Origin: Acaryochloris sp. IP29b_bin.176
Lineage (GTDB): Bacteria; Cyanobacteriota; Cyanobacteriia; Thermosynechococcales; Thermosynechococcaceae
Assembly: GCA_028285315.1 (NCBI GenBank)
Contig: JANQPU010000155.1
Span: forward strand, 1-38,363
DNA: 38,363 bases
Direction: 5' to 3'
Part shown: positions 17,972-26,689 of the stretch, in pieces
Layout of the letters: each line of letters begins with the position of its first letter
Numbering within the stretch: position 1 is the first letter of the stretch
Position numbers and translations under genes: made by a program
The notes under the pieces: model-generated
What the model was told of the DNA's origin: nothing
Databases searched by the model: none
The model's input: the letters and a program-made list of their open reading frames with translations, nothing else

Positions 17972-18840
17972 TGCTCCTCCCAGCTCTCGGCTGTGCAACG
18001 ACCTGAGTCAGTAATCGCAGCGGGTTTAGTCTCTCCCTGATAGGTGCCAATTCGGGTTAAGCCTAAGGTGTTAGAAATGGCGATACAGCGTTTAGTACCC
18101 TTGGTATCGCTGGGGCTATAAAAGACAATCTTGCCGCTAGGGTCGGTTGGAGTTTGTTGAGAACTTACAATCGTAAATTCAGGATTGCCTAGAACACCGT
18201 ACTTAATTGGGATGCTGGTTAATGTACTGGAGTTTGAAGGTGAGCTATTTCCCTCGTTCTCATCATTTTTATTGTCGTTATCCTTACAAGTGCCTAATCC
18301 TAGACCTTTTGAAGTGTTACCTTTACATTTTTCAGCAATAACCTGAACAACCATACCTGCTTTGGACACTTTGACTTTATCTTCAGAAACTGGAGCTATC
18401 GCGATCTTGGAAACAGTTTCACCATCGCTTAGCCCTAAAGAAGGTTGCACATCTGAACCAACCAGCACGGGCTGCCCCTCATCATCATGGACAGTGCTTG
18501 AGCTTGGATCAGTCAAGTTTGTAGCAATAGCAACATCTGTATCCAAAGTGCGATCGCCCGTTTTGAGACAAGGTCCGGTGATTTTGCCTTCCACAAAATT
18601 GAGCGTTAGGGTACAAATTTTGTTGCCTTTAATTGCTTCCCGTTGAGTTTCATTCAAAGCGGCACGGACTTCAGCCATTGTCTGCTTCACCTTAGCCCGA
18701 TTCATGGAAGCTAGAATACTGGGGGCTGAGGCAGCGGTAGCAATGCCAATAATGGCAACAATCACCATCTTTTCGGCTAGAGTAAAGCCAACTTCAGAAG
18801 GAGAGGGTCTAGGTTTAGTGAGTCGATTGAAACGGAACAT
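17968..18840 (-). CDS. FimT/GspH-like prepilin with Cys-flanked Asn/Asp-rich insert (module B)
   Basis: A 290-residue pseudopilin: basic leader of about 18 residues ending EVG, then FTLAEKMVIVAIIGIATAAS with Glu5, then a FimT/GspH-like body. Residues 76-100 (CTLTLNFVEGKITGPCLKTG) and 252-281 align by eye with the module A FimT-like protein, including four cysteines. Between them lies extra sequence, including a low-complexity stretch at about 172-206 with two cysteines (CKGNTSKGLGLGTCKDNDNK) and runs of Asn, Asp and Ser. This is far longer than typical FimT (about 170 residues). The start is the ATG at 18840, without a clear Shine-Dalgarno. It is followed by the PilW-like gene with an ATGA overlap. 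Confidence 0.8.
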   Translation of the reverse strand: MFRFNRLTKPRPSPSEVGFTLAEKMVIVAIIGIATAASAPSILASMNRAKVKQTMAEVRAALNETQREAIKGNKICTLTLNFVEGKITGPCLKTGDRTLDTDVAIATNLTDPSSSTVHDDEGQPVLVGSDVQPSLGLSDGETVSKIAIAPVSEDKVKVSKAGMVVQVIAEKCKGNTSKGLGLGTCKDNDNKNDENEGNSSPSNSSTLTSIPIKYGVLGNPEFTIVSSQQTPTDPSGKIVFYSPSDTKGTKRCIAISNTLGLTRIGTYQGETKPAAITDSGRCTAESWEEQ

Positions 18841-18986
18841 GGCAAGTCACAGCAGGAAAATAAAATAGAAGAAAAGGATGCTCCCTATGGAAGGGCAACA
18901 AATTGAGAGCAACTCTGCATCACCCACGAGAATTGCCACAGGTTGAGTCAACAAGACACACGAAAAAAACGGTTAAGGCATCTTCG
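18841..18986. other. Short spacer within pilin module B
   Basis: This 146-bp gap separates the PilX/GspK-like gene from the FimT-like gene on the same strand. No gene or clear terminator is visible, so the module could still be one transcript, but an internal promoter is possible. Confidence 0.3.
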
Positions 18987-20519
18987 TCACAACCTCACCC
19001 GTTGCCACTGCAAAACACCCCCAAACCGATAGCGGGCAGGCCAATCAATATATTTCAAGAGATCAATCAGACTAGTAACATCTTCAGGCACAGCAATGCC
19101 CGAAGTTACCCCCGACGTTGTGGTTGTATCGTAGTCCTCGTTGTCAAATCCCAGATATTCCACATCACGATGGGTTGCCTCGTTTTTGGAGCTGAGAATA
19201 GCTTCCATCCAGAGAACCCCTTCTACATTTGTATTTCGCCCCCCTGGGCACCCAGGTTCAGTGGTTAGCAATCTCAACTCATCATAAGGAAAATACAAAA
19301 AGGCGTTTTGGATACACGCTTGATCATAGAGAGTAACCCGATCATCTTTGCGGCCGAAAATCCTCAGATCGCCTACTCGTGCAGGTTGTCCGTCCGTGCG
19401 GATGTTCAGAATTTTAGCGTTCTGCAGAAGAATGATTCCATGCTCATGAGATCCCCCATTCTTAATGTCGATTTGAACGGGTCCGTTGGTGGTATCGACG
19501 GTTAAAGTCTCATTGCCATCTAAGTCAATTTTTTCGACTTGATACAAAGTAGGGGTTGTTCCCCCTAATCCCGTAAAGGTTGTATCAGAATCAATTATGC
19601 CGAAATTAGTTCCTTTAATTCCATCAGGAATCCGTGGCCGAAGCGTACAAGCAAAGAGGCTTCCTTGAACCGTATCCCCATTAGCACCATCCTCGCTGGG
19701 TGAAGACCAGATAGCATTCAAATAATTGCTTCGACTCGCATCTCCTGGGGCAGAACTTGCAGTCAGGGAGGGATCTGCCGAAGAAGAAGGGTGGTAATAG
19801 ACATTCCCTTTACTACCTTGGATCTCACGACCTCTTAGGGCCAGTACACCTGTAGCAAAGGTAGTATTTGGATCTCCAGTGGGTTCGTTCAAGACAATTC
19901 CCGGAAAATCATCTAAATCAGGTTGGACAGCAATCGTGATGAGGACCCCCGTGGTTCGACCATCTTTGCTAGCTTCGACAAATAAGGTTCCTTTCAGTTC
20001 TTGGGGATTAAATCGATAGGCTCTAACGGTATAGGTGCCTGTTTCCCCCATTGATCCAGTTTTAGCAAAGTTGGGACTACCCCATCCCTTGTGTTGATAA
20101 CAGGGTGTGCTGCTGGGGTCATATCCCGTCCATTCATCGATGGCACTAGCTCCTTCATCCCCGCTATTGAACATGCCATCAGGGCCAAGATAGGTCTTTC
20201 CCGTCTTAGGATTGATCGTATCGTAGTTGCGATTCAGCAAGACGGCATTATTGGGAGCGGTGAGTTGAGCCAGGGTTCGGGCCATTCCCCCTTCGGCAAT
20301 CGCTAAACTTGCCCCGGCTTCTTTGCGATTAAAAGCCGAGATGCGATCGCTCTGGGCAATCATCATCGTTGACATCCCCAAGATCACCATCACGAAACCC
20401 AGTCCCATCGCTAGCGGTAACGCGAACCCCTGGTTTTGGGGGCGCGAAGCAGGTTGCTTGAGAGGGTGATAATGGTCTAGCCACCAACGATAAAGTATTA
20501 TGGAAACTCTGTGTTTCAA
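18987..20519 (-). CDS. Large PilX/GspK-like prepilin with beta-rich C-terminal domain (module B)
   Basis: A 510-residue paralogue of the protein at 14948-16297. The leader ends NQG, followed by FALPLAMGLGFVMVILGMST; mature position 5 is Leu, again lacking Glu5, as in tip-capping GspK/PilX proteins. The next segment (FNRKEAGASLAIAEGGMART) matches the module A version (AEGGxxRTL). The C-terminal third repeats the same plan: LRIFGRKDD, then FLYFPYDELRLL, then NVEGVLWMEA, against RIYGNADD, FIHAPDAR and DIQGAIWV in module A. The start is taken as the TTG at 20519, since an in-frame stop lies just upstream and no ATG precedes the helix; AAGGG lies shortly upstream. First gene of module B. Confidence 0.78.
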   Translation of the reverse strand: MKHRVSIILYRWWLDHYHPLKQPASRPQNQGFALPLAMGLGFVMVILGMSTMMIAQSDRISAFNRKEAGASLAIAEGGMARTLAQLTAPNNAVLLNRNYDTINPKTGKTYLGPDGMFNSGDEGASAIDEWTGYDPSSTPCYQHKGWGSPNFAKTGSMGETGTYTVRAYRFNPQELKGTLFVEASKDGRTTGVLITIAVQPDLDDFPGIVLNEPTGDPNTTFATGVLALRGREIQGSKGNVYYHPSSSADPSLTASSAPGDASRSNYLNAIWSSPSEDGANGDTVQGSLFACTLRPRIPDGIKGTNFGIIDSDTTFTGLGGTTPTLYQVEKIDLDGNETLTVDTTNGPVQIDIKNGGSHEHGIILLQNAKILNIRTDGQPARVGDLRIFGRKDDRVTLYDQACIQNAFLYFPYDELRLLTTEPGCPGGRNTNVEGVLWMEAILSSKNEATHRDVEYLGFDNEDYDTTTTSGVTSGIAVPEDVTSLIDLLKYIDWPARYRFGGVLQWQRVRL

Positions 20520-20653
20520 GATGCCATCCCTTGTTGTTCATGTGTGGTACAGACAAACTGATACAAGGTTTGGAAGGCGATTTTATTGACGGGCAAATCC
20601 TGGTCGCAAGCAGAACAAGTAGCTGGGTTGGGAATCATGGAGATGTATCAGAG

Positions 20654-20725
20654 GGGTCAAAGCCAATGGGGAACATCGGCAGGACATGTTACAGAACAAC
20701 ACTCCTTTTATCGTGGCTTTGACCC
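20654..20725. repeat. 12-bp perfect inverted repeat with 48-nt loop
   Basis: The arms GGGTCAAAGCCA and TGGCTTTGACCC are exact inverted copies. TCAAAGCCA recurs once more at 20868-20876. It may be a pair of binding sites or a stem-loop in the leader of pilin module B. Confidence 0.5.
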
Positions 20726-20933
20726 GACTCAGGTGACGACAGCGATAATACGGAATTTTCTCATTTTTTGTTCTAAATCTGGGTAGAACGAGTTGGCTGG
20801 AACAACCGAATACGGGACATTTTGATCACGCATGCCCCATGATATTGATCACTGCCATCAGCGCGAATCAAAGCCATAGTGAATCGAAGGAGGACAGCAA
20901 CTTACGGCTAAAAGTACACAAAAGGCTCATATC

Positions 20934-20959
20934 TGTCCCTTTAACTAAATTTAGGGACA
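20934..20959. repeat. Inverted repeat TGTCCCT/AGGGACA
   Basis: Seven-base arms at 20934-20940 and 20953-20959 flank a 12-base AT-rich centre that itself contains CTAAATTTAG. It lies about 220 bp upstream of the exported-protein gene. Candidate operator or weak hairpin. Confidence 0.35.
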
Positions 20960-21179
20960 AACATAGAAAGGCCCTTAATTTTATTCTAATGTCCAGAAAA
21001 TCAGAGTATTTTTAGATAGGCCTGGATCTATACAGGGGGTTCCAGAATTTAGGTGTGCTCACCTGATCCAGCCCAGCCCGTAACAAACTGTCCAAACTAC
21101 TGTCTAGACTATTGTGTAGGCAGTCATACCATACTGGCGAACACAATTCCCGTCAACGAAAACATCTTTAGGAGTGACC

Positions 21180-21581
21180 ATGTCGAGAAGCAAATCTATC
21201 GTGTCTTTAGGAAGCTGTGCCTTCGTAGCGCTGACCGCAGTCTTCCCCCTTAGTGCTCATGCGCAAGCGGATCCGTCCCAGCTGGGCATTCCTGAAGAAA
21301 CAACATTTGCTATCATCACGCGGATGAGTGATACTGTCGCTGCCCGCATCTCAGCCTCCTCCTGTGAAGATACTCGTGATCTATTGAAGGAAATGCGGAA
21401 GAGCAAGGGCGGAAAAACATCAGAACTCTCCCTAGAAGGTCAATTGCTGGCCTCTGCCCAAACACAACCTAAGTTAAAGCAAGTGGTAGCCAATCGCGTC
21501 GGAACTGCCTTGGCTCTCAAACTGATGGATTGCAACATGATGAATCCAGATACCTTGGGTGCGTTGTTTGACAAGCAATAG
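21180..21581 (+). CDS. Small exported protein of unknown function
   Basis: A 133-residue protein with a clear Sec signal peptide: basic N-terminus (MSRSKS), hydrophobic core (LGSCAFVALTAVFPLSA) and a likely cut after AHA. The mature part of about 105 residues is predicted helical, with two cysteines (SSCEDTRDLL and LMDCNMM) that could pair in the periplasm. I recognise no family. The start is the ATG at 21180, with AGGAG five bases upstream; a GTG two codons earlier is less well placed. Its stop directly abuts the end of the convergent GGDEF gene at 21582. A promoter would lie in the motif-rich spacer shared with pilin module B. Confidence 0.75.
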   Translation: MSRSKSIVSLGSCAFVALTAVFPLSAHAQADPSQLGIPEETTFAIITRMSDTVAARISASSCEDTRDLLKEMRKSKGGKTSELSLEGQLLASAQTQPKLKQVVANRVGTALALKLMDCNMMNPDTLGALFDKQ

Positions 21582-22913
21582 TCAAACGATCACATTGTTG
21601 TCTACACAATCCTGCTGAGCCTGATGGACTCGATCTCGGCCTGATTCCTTAGCAACATAGAGCGCCTGATCGGCTTGTTTGATCAGGTGTTCTTTCGTTT
21701 TGGCATTGGCAGGGAAGGTCGCTACGCCTAAACTGGCCGTCATCTCTATCTGCTGTAAGGAGTGGAGAATAACAGGTTCCTCAGCAATAGCTAGACGTAT
21801 CCGCTCTGCGATCGCAACACTGTCACTACCGTTTGTTTTGGGCAGGATGACGGCAAATTCTTCCCCACCATATCGGCACACAACATCACCCGGACGCACT
21901 TCCCGCTGAAGCAGTTGGGCGACTTCACAAAGGGCCAGATCGCCTGCCTGATGACCATAGGTATCATTCAACTGTTTGAAATGATCAATATCCACCATGA
22001 TCAGTGAGACTTGATCAGTATTGCGTTGCGATCGCTCCACTTCAACCATTAACCAGCGATTAAACTCCCGTCGATTGTAAACCTCCGTCAGACCATCCAA
22101 CGTTGCCAATCGGTATAAATCCCGCTGGCTCTGTTCCAGCTTGGCGGCCATAAGGTTAAACGTATTGGCAAGATGACTAAACTCATCTTTAGTGGTTAAA
22201 GAAATCCGGTGACTTAAGTTGCCTTTACCCAGTTTCTCAACCCCTTCCTCTAAGGATTGCAGCGGAACAGTAATCGACTGGGAAAGCCCATAGGCAAACA
22301 AAGCTGCTAAGGCCAACGCCAAACAGCAAATAATTGCGATTAACTGTCTAACTTGCTCCCGGACAATCTCTGCATGGGCAACATTGGCATCATTTTGAAA
22401 CGCAATTAACCGATAATTCAGTCGCTGTACATCTTGCAAAATCATTTTGAGCTGTTCTTGCAGCTCAGTTTTAGCGGATTCAGACCAGTCTTGCCTCGAT
22501 TGGGAAATGGATGGATCGAGGATTTGTTGACATAGATCCGCAATCCGTTGCCATTTTCGCTGGATTTCTAGGACAGAATTAAACTGGGTTGGATTGCGAT
22601 GGGAAAATTCTAAGAGCATCGTCAAACTATGTTTGATAGCCTGACTGTGTTGCTGGTACTCCTCCCACGTCATCGAATGAGATGATTCTATCGGAGAGGC
22701 AACAACATTGAGGTCTAGGAGTATCCCTTCCACATGGGCTAGTGGAAATAAAGCTTCCCGACCGACATTATCTTGTTTTTTAAAGCTATCTAAAGCCCCT
22801 TCAAACGAAATTAAAGCCCCTCCCGCCAACATCAGTAAGGGCACCAGCATTGTCCCTAACCCCAACTGAAGGCGTTGGTGTAGAGATGTTTTAGGAGAAG
22901 ACCAAAAAGGCAT
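21582..22913 (-). CDS. Membrane-bound diguanylate cyclase (sensor-HAMP-GGDEF)
   Basis: Makes the second messenger c-di-GMP from two GTP. The 443 residues run: membrane segment (about 16-36), a helical periplasmic sensor region (about 40-185), second membrane segment (about 190-210), HAMP linker (about 211-263), then a GGDEF domain. The active-site motif is intact as GGEEF at 349-353, and the inhibitory I-site RxxD is present as RPGD at 340-343, so product feedback is expected. The sensor resembles four-helix chemoreceptor-type domains; its ligand is unknown. It follows the GAF-GGDEF-EAL gene after 14 bp, so the two form an operon combining synthesis and probable breakdown of c-di-GMP. The start is the ATG at 22913. 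Confidence 0.92.
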   Translation of the reverse strand: MPFWSSPKTSLHQRLQLGLGTMLVPLLMLAGGALISFEGALDSFKKQDNVGREALFPLAHVEGILLDLNVVASPIESSHSMTWEEYQQHSQAIKHSLTMLLEFSHRNPTQFNSVLEIQRKWQRIADLCQQILDPSISQSRQDWSESAKTELQEQLKMILQDVQRLNYRLIAFQNDANVAHAEIVREQVRQLIAIICCLALALAALFAYGLSQSITVPLQSLEEGVEKLGKGNLSHRISLTTKDEFSHLANTFNLMAAKLEQSQRDLYRLATLDGLTEVYNRREFNRWLMVEVERSQRNTDQVSLIMVDIDHFKQLNDTYGHQAGDLALCEVAQLLQREVRPGDVVCRYGGEEFAVILPKTNGSDSVAIAERIRLAIAEEPVILHSLQQIEMTASLGVATFPANAKTKEHLIKQADQALYVAKESGRDRVHQAQQDCVDNNVIV

Positions 22914-22927
22914 AGAGAGACTGATGA

Positions 22928-25288
22928 TTACGCAATTGGCAAAGACAGATTCGCTGGGGTTGACCGCGAAAGGATGACCTGTTTTGCTGCCTCAGGCTTC
23001 AGGGGCCGAGCAAACCAATAGCCTTGTCCTAGCTCACATCCTAAGGTGTGGAGATATTGCATTTGCTCAATCGTTTCAATTCCTTCTGCCACAACGTTCA
23101 TTTCTAAGCCATGGGCGAGGGCAACAATGGTTTTAACAATTTGATCTTGTCCTTGGCCAATTCCCCATACAAACGATCGATCTATTTTTAAGGTGTTAAT
23201 AGGGAGGTTATGTAGATAATTCAGGGATGAATACCCTGTGCCAAAATCATCCAGACTGAGCAAAATACCTAAATCTTGTAATTGTTCGAGACGATCCGTG
23301 ACATGGTGAGTGGGCTCCATTAACACACTTTCGGTAATTTCTAGCTTGAGATGCTGACCTGGAAGCTGATGCGATCGCAGTAGCACTCGAACAGAATCAA
23401 CAAAATCAGGTTGCAGAAACTGTTGACTCGACACATTAATGCTCATAGTCAACGGGGTAGAAAATTGATGCTTCCATACCGACAATTGTTGGCAAGCTGC
23501 TTCTAATACCCACTGTCCTAGAGGAATAATCAGTCCTGTTTCTTCGGCAATAGGGATAAATTTCTCGGGCGAAATCAGTCCTTGCTGAGGATGATGCCAT
23601 CGCAATAGCGCCTCAAACCCAATCAGTTGCTGCTGATGCAAACAGAAAATCGGCTGGTAGTTCAATTGAAAAGGATGTTGCCCTTGCTCAATGGCTTTGA
23701 CGGCATATCTCAAGCTATTGCCTAGCCATAAGCGAGACCGAACTTGCTGGTGCATCGTCTCATCAAAAACCACATAGCTGCCTCGACCATGAGCTTTGGC
23801 ACGATACATGGCTGTATCCGCATCTCGCAACAACTCTTCAGGCTGTTGATACAGGCTAGAAGAGTGGGTAATACCGATACTGACGGAGGTAAACACTTCT
23901 TGTTGATCCAACTGTAACGGCTTGGTTAAGGACTGCTGGATGCGTTGGACAATCCCGTGCGCTTGCTGGTGACTTATCACCCCGTCTAGCAGAATGGCAA
24001 ACTCATCTCCGCCGAGTCGAGCCAGCAGATCCTGGGGACGCAAACTGCCTTCTAGCTGACGTGCGATCGCAACTAAAAGTTGATCGCCCACATTATGTCC
24101 GAGGCTGTTATTGACAAGCTTGAAATGATCGACATCCAGAAAGAGGATGGCAAAATGGCATGGCTCAGACTGTTGAGAATAACCCTCCAACTGCTGGCGC
24201 TGGACTTGCTGCAGCTTGCGCTGTAATTGCTCGTAGAAGTAATCTCGACTGGGTAGACCCGTCAAAGTATCAAACAGCGCTTTTTGTTTTAATTGCTCCG
24301 CAACCCGATGTCCTTCTATAGCGATACTGGCCAGATGGGTAGCGGTTTTGATGATGTTGAGATGATGTGATGTGGGAGCACAGGGGACTTGGTGGGAGAG
24401 AGCAAAGGTTCCTAGAAGCTCACCAGACTGCGAGAAAAAGGGGGTCGACCAACAGGCTCTAATATTATGCTGGCGGGCAAACTCGCGGAAGTCCGCCCAT
24501 ACGGGATCATTTAGGGTGTCTTCCACATAAACAGCCTGCCCTCGAAACGCCGCTGTTCCACAGGAACCCACATTTTCAGCAATGAGCAAATGATCAAAAG
24601 CGGCTGCGACCTCCGATGACAGGCTGGGGCCTGCTCCCATTCGCAGTTCTTGTTTGTGGGCATCTCGCAAGAGAATAGAACAAACCGTTCCTGGGGATTG
24701 GGCTTCAATCAATAAACATAAACTACTCAGAATGGCATCAAGTCCTTGGCCAGTGGCAACATGTTCCAAAATCTGGGTCTGGGTTTGCAGCAGTGTCTCA
24801 GAGCGTTTTCGCCGAATTGCCGTTGCTAAAACCTGGGCCACACAATGGGCAAAATTCAGATCCTCGTTACTCCAGTCTTGAGGCGTTGGGGCCAAAATTT
24901 CTAGTAATCCTAGTGGGAGATCAGGAGAAGGAATCGGAATACAGAACCCACTAACCTGCTGAGGTTGAGTCAGGGGGAGTTGCTGCGCTTGCCCCATAAT
25001 GAGGACAGTTTGCCCTGACTGTATAAAAGACTGCAACCACGGATAGGCTCGACTATCGATATCGATGGGGTCGCTTTGCAGGGTCACTTGTGGTTTGGCA
25101 ACCAGCCTTAAGGTATTGCTGTCGGAGAGGACTTGCCATAGACCACAGTCTTCAATAGGCAAGTGGCGCTTCAAGAGTGCGATCGCATCTAAGAACAAGT
25201 CGGATAAGGTAAAACCAGATAATGCTCTGTGCCCAAATTCAGTTAATTCAGACTGTCTATCAATGGGATTCGTTATAGAGTCGTCCAT
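22928..25288 (-). CDS. GAF-GAF-GGDEF-EAL c-di-GMP signalling protein
   Basis: A 786-residue soluble bifunctional-type protein. Two GAF-like sensory regions (about 20-165 and 170-325; the second is better defined, with CSILLRDAHKQELRMGAGPS) precede a GGDEF domain with intact GGDEF at 426-430 and I-site RPQD at 417-420, then an EAL phosphodiesterase domain. EAL catalytic motifs are all present: EAL at 559-561, NVSSQQF, ITES, DDFGTGYS at 680-687, KIDRSFV and AEGIET at 734-739. Both activities are therefore plausible; which dominates cannot be told. Start: ATG at 25288. It precedes the membrane diguanylate cyclase by 14 bp. GAF domains bind small ligands or bilins; the Cys needed for a chromophore is not evident. 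Confidence 0.93.
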   Translation of the reverse strand: MDDSITNPIDRQSELTEFGHRALSGFTLSDLFLDAIALLKRHLPIEDCGLWQVLSDSNTLRLVAKPQVTLQSDPIDIDSRAYPWLQSFIQSGQTVLIMGQAQQLPLTQPQQVSGFCIPIPSPDLPLGLLEILAPTPQDWSNEDLNFAHCVAQVLATAIRRKRSETLLQTQTQILEHVATGQGLDAILSSLCLLIEAQSPGTVCSILLRDAHKQELRMGAGPSLSSEVAAAFDHLLIAENVGSCGTAAFRGQAVYVEDTLNDPVWADFREFARQHNIRACWSTPFFSQSGELLGTFALSHQVPCAPTSHHLNIIKTATHLASIAIEGHRVAEQLKQKALFDTLTGLPSRDYFYEQLQRKLQQVQRQQLEGYSQQSEPCHFAILFLDVDHFKLVNNSLGHNVGDQLLVAIARQLEGSLRPQDLLARLGGDEFAILLDGVISHQQAHGIVQRIQQSLTKPLQLDQQEVFTSVSIGITHSSSLYQQPEELLRDADTAMYRAKAHGRGSYVVFDETMHQQVRSRLWLGNSLRYAVKAIEQGQHPFQLNYQPIFCLHQQQLIGFEALLRWHHPQQGLISPEKFIPIAEETGLIIPLGQWVLEAACQQLSVWKHQFSTPLTMSINVSSQQFLQPDFVDSVRVLLRSHQLPGQHLKLEITESVLMEPTHHVTDRLEQLQDLGILLSLDDFGTGYSSLNYLHNLPINTLKIDRSFVWGIGQGQDQIVKTIVALAHGLEMNVVAEGIETIEQMQYLHTLGCELGQGYWFARPLKPEAAKQVILSRSTPANLSLPIA

Positions 25289-25639
25289 GAGGCAAGAACC
25301 TGAACAGCAGAAAATCGTTAAGTAATGCGTTAATCAGACATATTGGTAAAACTTCAGTGCAGCTCAAATTACCCAACATTTGGGCAAACCTACAGTTTTG
25401 CTGTCCTTAATCCTAGCCAATTCTGCTGAAAGAATATTATGTAAATTTACGGAAATTCTGGGTTTAAACCTGGTCCATCTCGACAGCTAGAGGTTACCTC
25501 AAGGAACATTTATGGCTGGGAAGTTGCTTGAAATAATAGTTAGGAGCGATGGGACTCAACCGAGTGATCTTTGTCATCGGCAAGATTATGGATAATTTTT
25601 ATGCTGCAAGTATAAAATTCAGTGTTGGGATGGTTTGGA
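25289..25639. promoter_or_regulatory. Divergent spacer between the c-di-GMP operon and lipoprotein gene
   Basis: About 350 bp without a gene, flanked by outward-reading genes, so it should contain both promoters. No striking dyad or riboswitch fold was seen. Confidence 0.35.
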
Positions 25640-26527
25640 ATGAAACAGAATCAAAGATATAGCCCCATTTGGGTGCTCTGCCTCTTGGGTCTGGGTCTAT
25701 CCATTCAAGCTTGTCAGCAAACTTCAGCCGATACGAGTTCAACCAGCAGCTCAGAGAAGCAATCCGAAAGTCAACAGTCAGGTGCGGGGCGGTCTGGTCC
25801 CCTCAGTGAAAACCTTGACCAGTTGGGAGACCCGGATAATTCCTCCTCATCCACCCAAAACGAGGGAATTCGCGAAGTCACTTATGTGGCTGAAAAAATT
25901 ACTCCCACTTCAGCCAAACTCTTGAGCAAGGATCCTAATTCGCGCATTAATGTGCGATCGCAACCTTCCACTCGCTCCAAGGCCAAGCATTTTGGCTATC
26001 AAGGTGATGCCGTTACTTTGCTACAAAAAGCCAAAGGAGAAGGAGCGTTCATTTGGTACTATCTTCGCTTTGACCAATCCAAAGCTGAAGGCTGGATTCG
26101 CGAAGATTTTATTGCTAAATCCCCTGTATCGATATTGCCAAGACAGAATTATCGCCCTTACAACTTTGATACTGACCCTTGGCTGTCTTCCTTTAATCAA
26201 ACCTATGCAGCGGCCAAGCAGCGACGAGCATCTTGGCTTTTCAATGCGCCCACAGTGGCTTTGCGACTGACGGGATACCCTAACCCAGATGGGTGCAAAC
26301 CGACTGAGGTCACCACCACAGAACAGAGTGCGACCAGAGTCACTGTCGTGGTCAATAAGGGACCCGCCAAAAATGAGTCTTGTAGTGATGATTCGGTGCT
26401 GGCCTCCGAGATCCGGGTTGATTTGGTAAAAGCGGGCCAAATTTGGGCCATCGAATGGGCTGGCGGTCGCTATCGGTGCCATCCAGGGAGAGGACAGCAA
26501 AATTTCGCCCCTACTCTATGCAGTTAA
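25640..26527 (+). CDS. Putative lipoprotein with bacterial SH3 domain
   Basis: A 295-residue protein. A short basic N-terminus (MKQNQRYS) and hydrophobic core end in LSIQAC, a lipobox-like signal with Cys25 as the lipid-bearing residue (Gln at -2 is slightly unusual). A Ser/Thr/Gln-rich linker (about 26-80) is followed by an SH3b-type domain (about 97-165: INVRSQPSTRSKAKHFGYQG ... WYYLRFDQSKAEGWIREDFI), which in other proteins binds cell-wall peptides. The C-terminal region (about 180-295) is unassigned and has paired cysteines (GCKP, ESCSDD, YRCHPG, PTLCS) suggesting disulfides. The start is the ATG at 25640; an upstream GTG at 25622 is possible. Inference: an envelope-anchored wall-binding protein. 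Confidence 0.78.
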   Translation: MKQNQRYSPIWVLCLLGLGLSIQACQQTSADTSSTSSSEKQSESQQSGAGRSGPLSENLDQLGDPDNSSSSTQNEGIREVTYVAEKITPTSAKLLSKDPNSRINVRSQPSTRSKAKHFGYQGDAVTLLQKAKGEGAFIWYYLRFDQSKAEGWIREDFIAKSPVSILPRQNYRPYNFDTDPWLSSFNQTYAAAKQRRASWLFNAPTVALRLTGYPNPDGCKPTEVTTTEQSATRVTVVVNKGPAKNESCSDDSVLASEIRVDLVKAGQIWAIEWAGGRYRCHPGRGQQNFAPTLCS

Positions 26528-26689
26528 GGGCTGTTGTGGTCAGCTTCCAATTGGGGAAATGGGTGTTGTTTTAGGAATCTCTTTGTTCAGACAGTCTTCA
26601 AAGCTTAAAAATCTGGGTTTGGTTTGCGTCATGGCGGGTATCCTGTAGGCTGCGTCCCCAAAGACCTCATCCCTTCCATCATGCCATGA

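Larger units (their letters stand above)
20520..21179. promoter_or_regulatory. Divergent regulatory spacer with repeated motifs
   Basis: About 650 bp between pilin module B (reverse) and the small exported protein (forward). It contains a perfect 12-bp inverted repeat (GGGTCAAAGCCA at 20654-20665, TGGCTTTGACCC at 20714-20725), a further TCAAAGCCA at 20868-20876, the direct repeat TTGATCAC at 20822-20829 and 20845-20852, and a TGTCCCT/AGGGACA dyad at 20934-20959. Short forward frames here match no known family. The density of motifs suggests control of one or both flanking transcripts. Confidence 0.45.

Noticed and set aside
20531..20786. Two forward frames in the spacer upstream of pilin module B
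   Set aside because: No family resemblance; they run through the inverted repeat, suggesting regulatory rather than coding DNA.
26021..26500. 159-residue reverse frame inside the SH3 lipoprotein gene
   Set aside because: Antisense shadow; the forward frame has a lipobox and SH3 domain.
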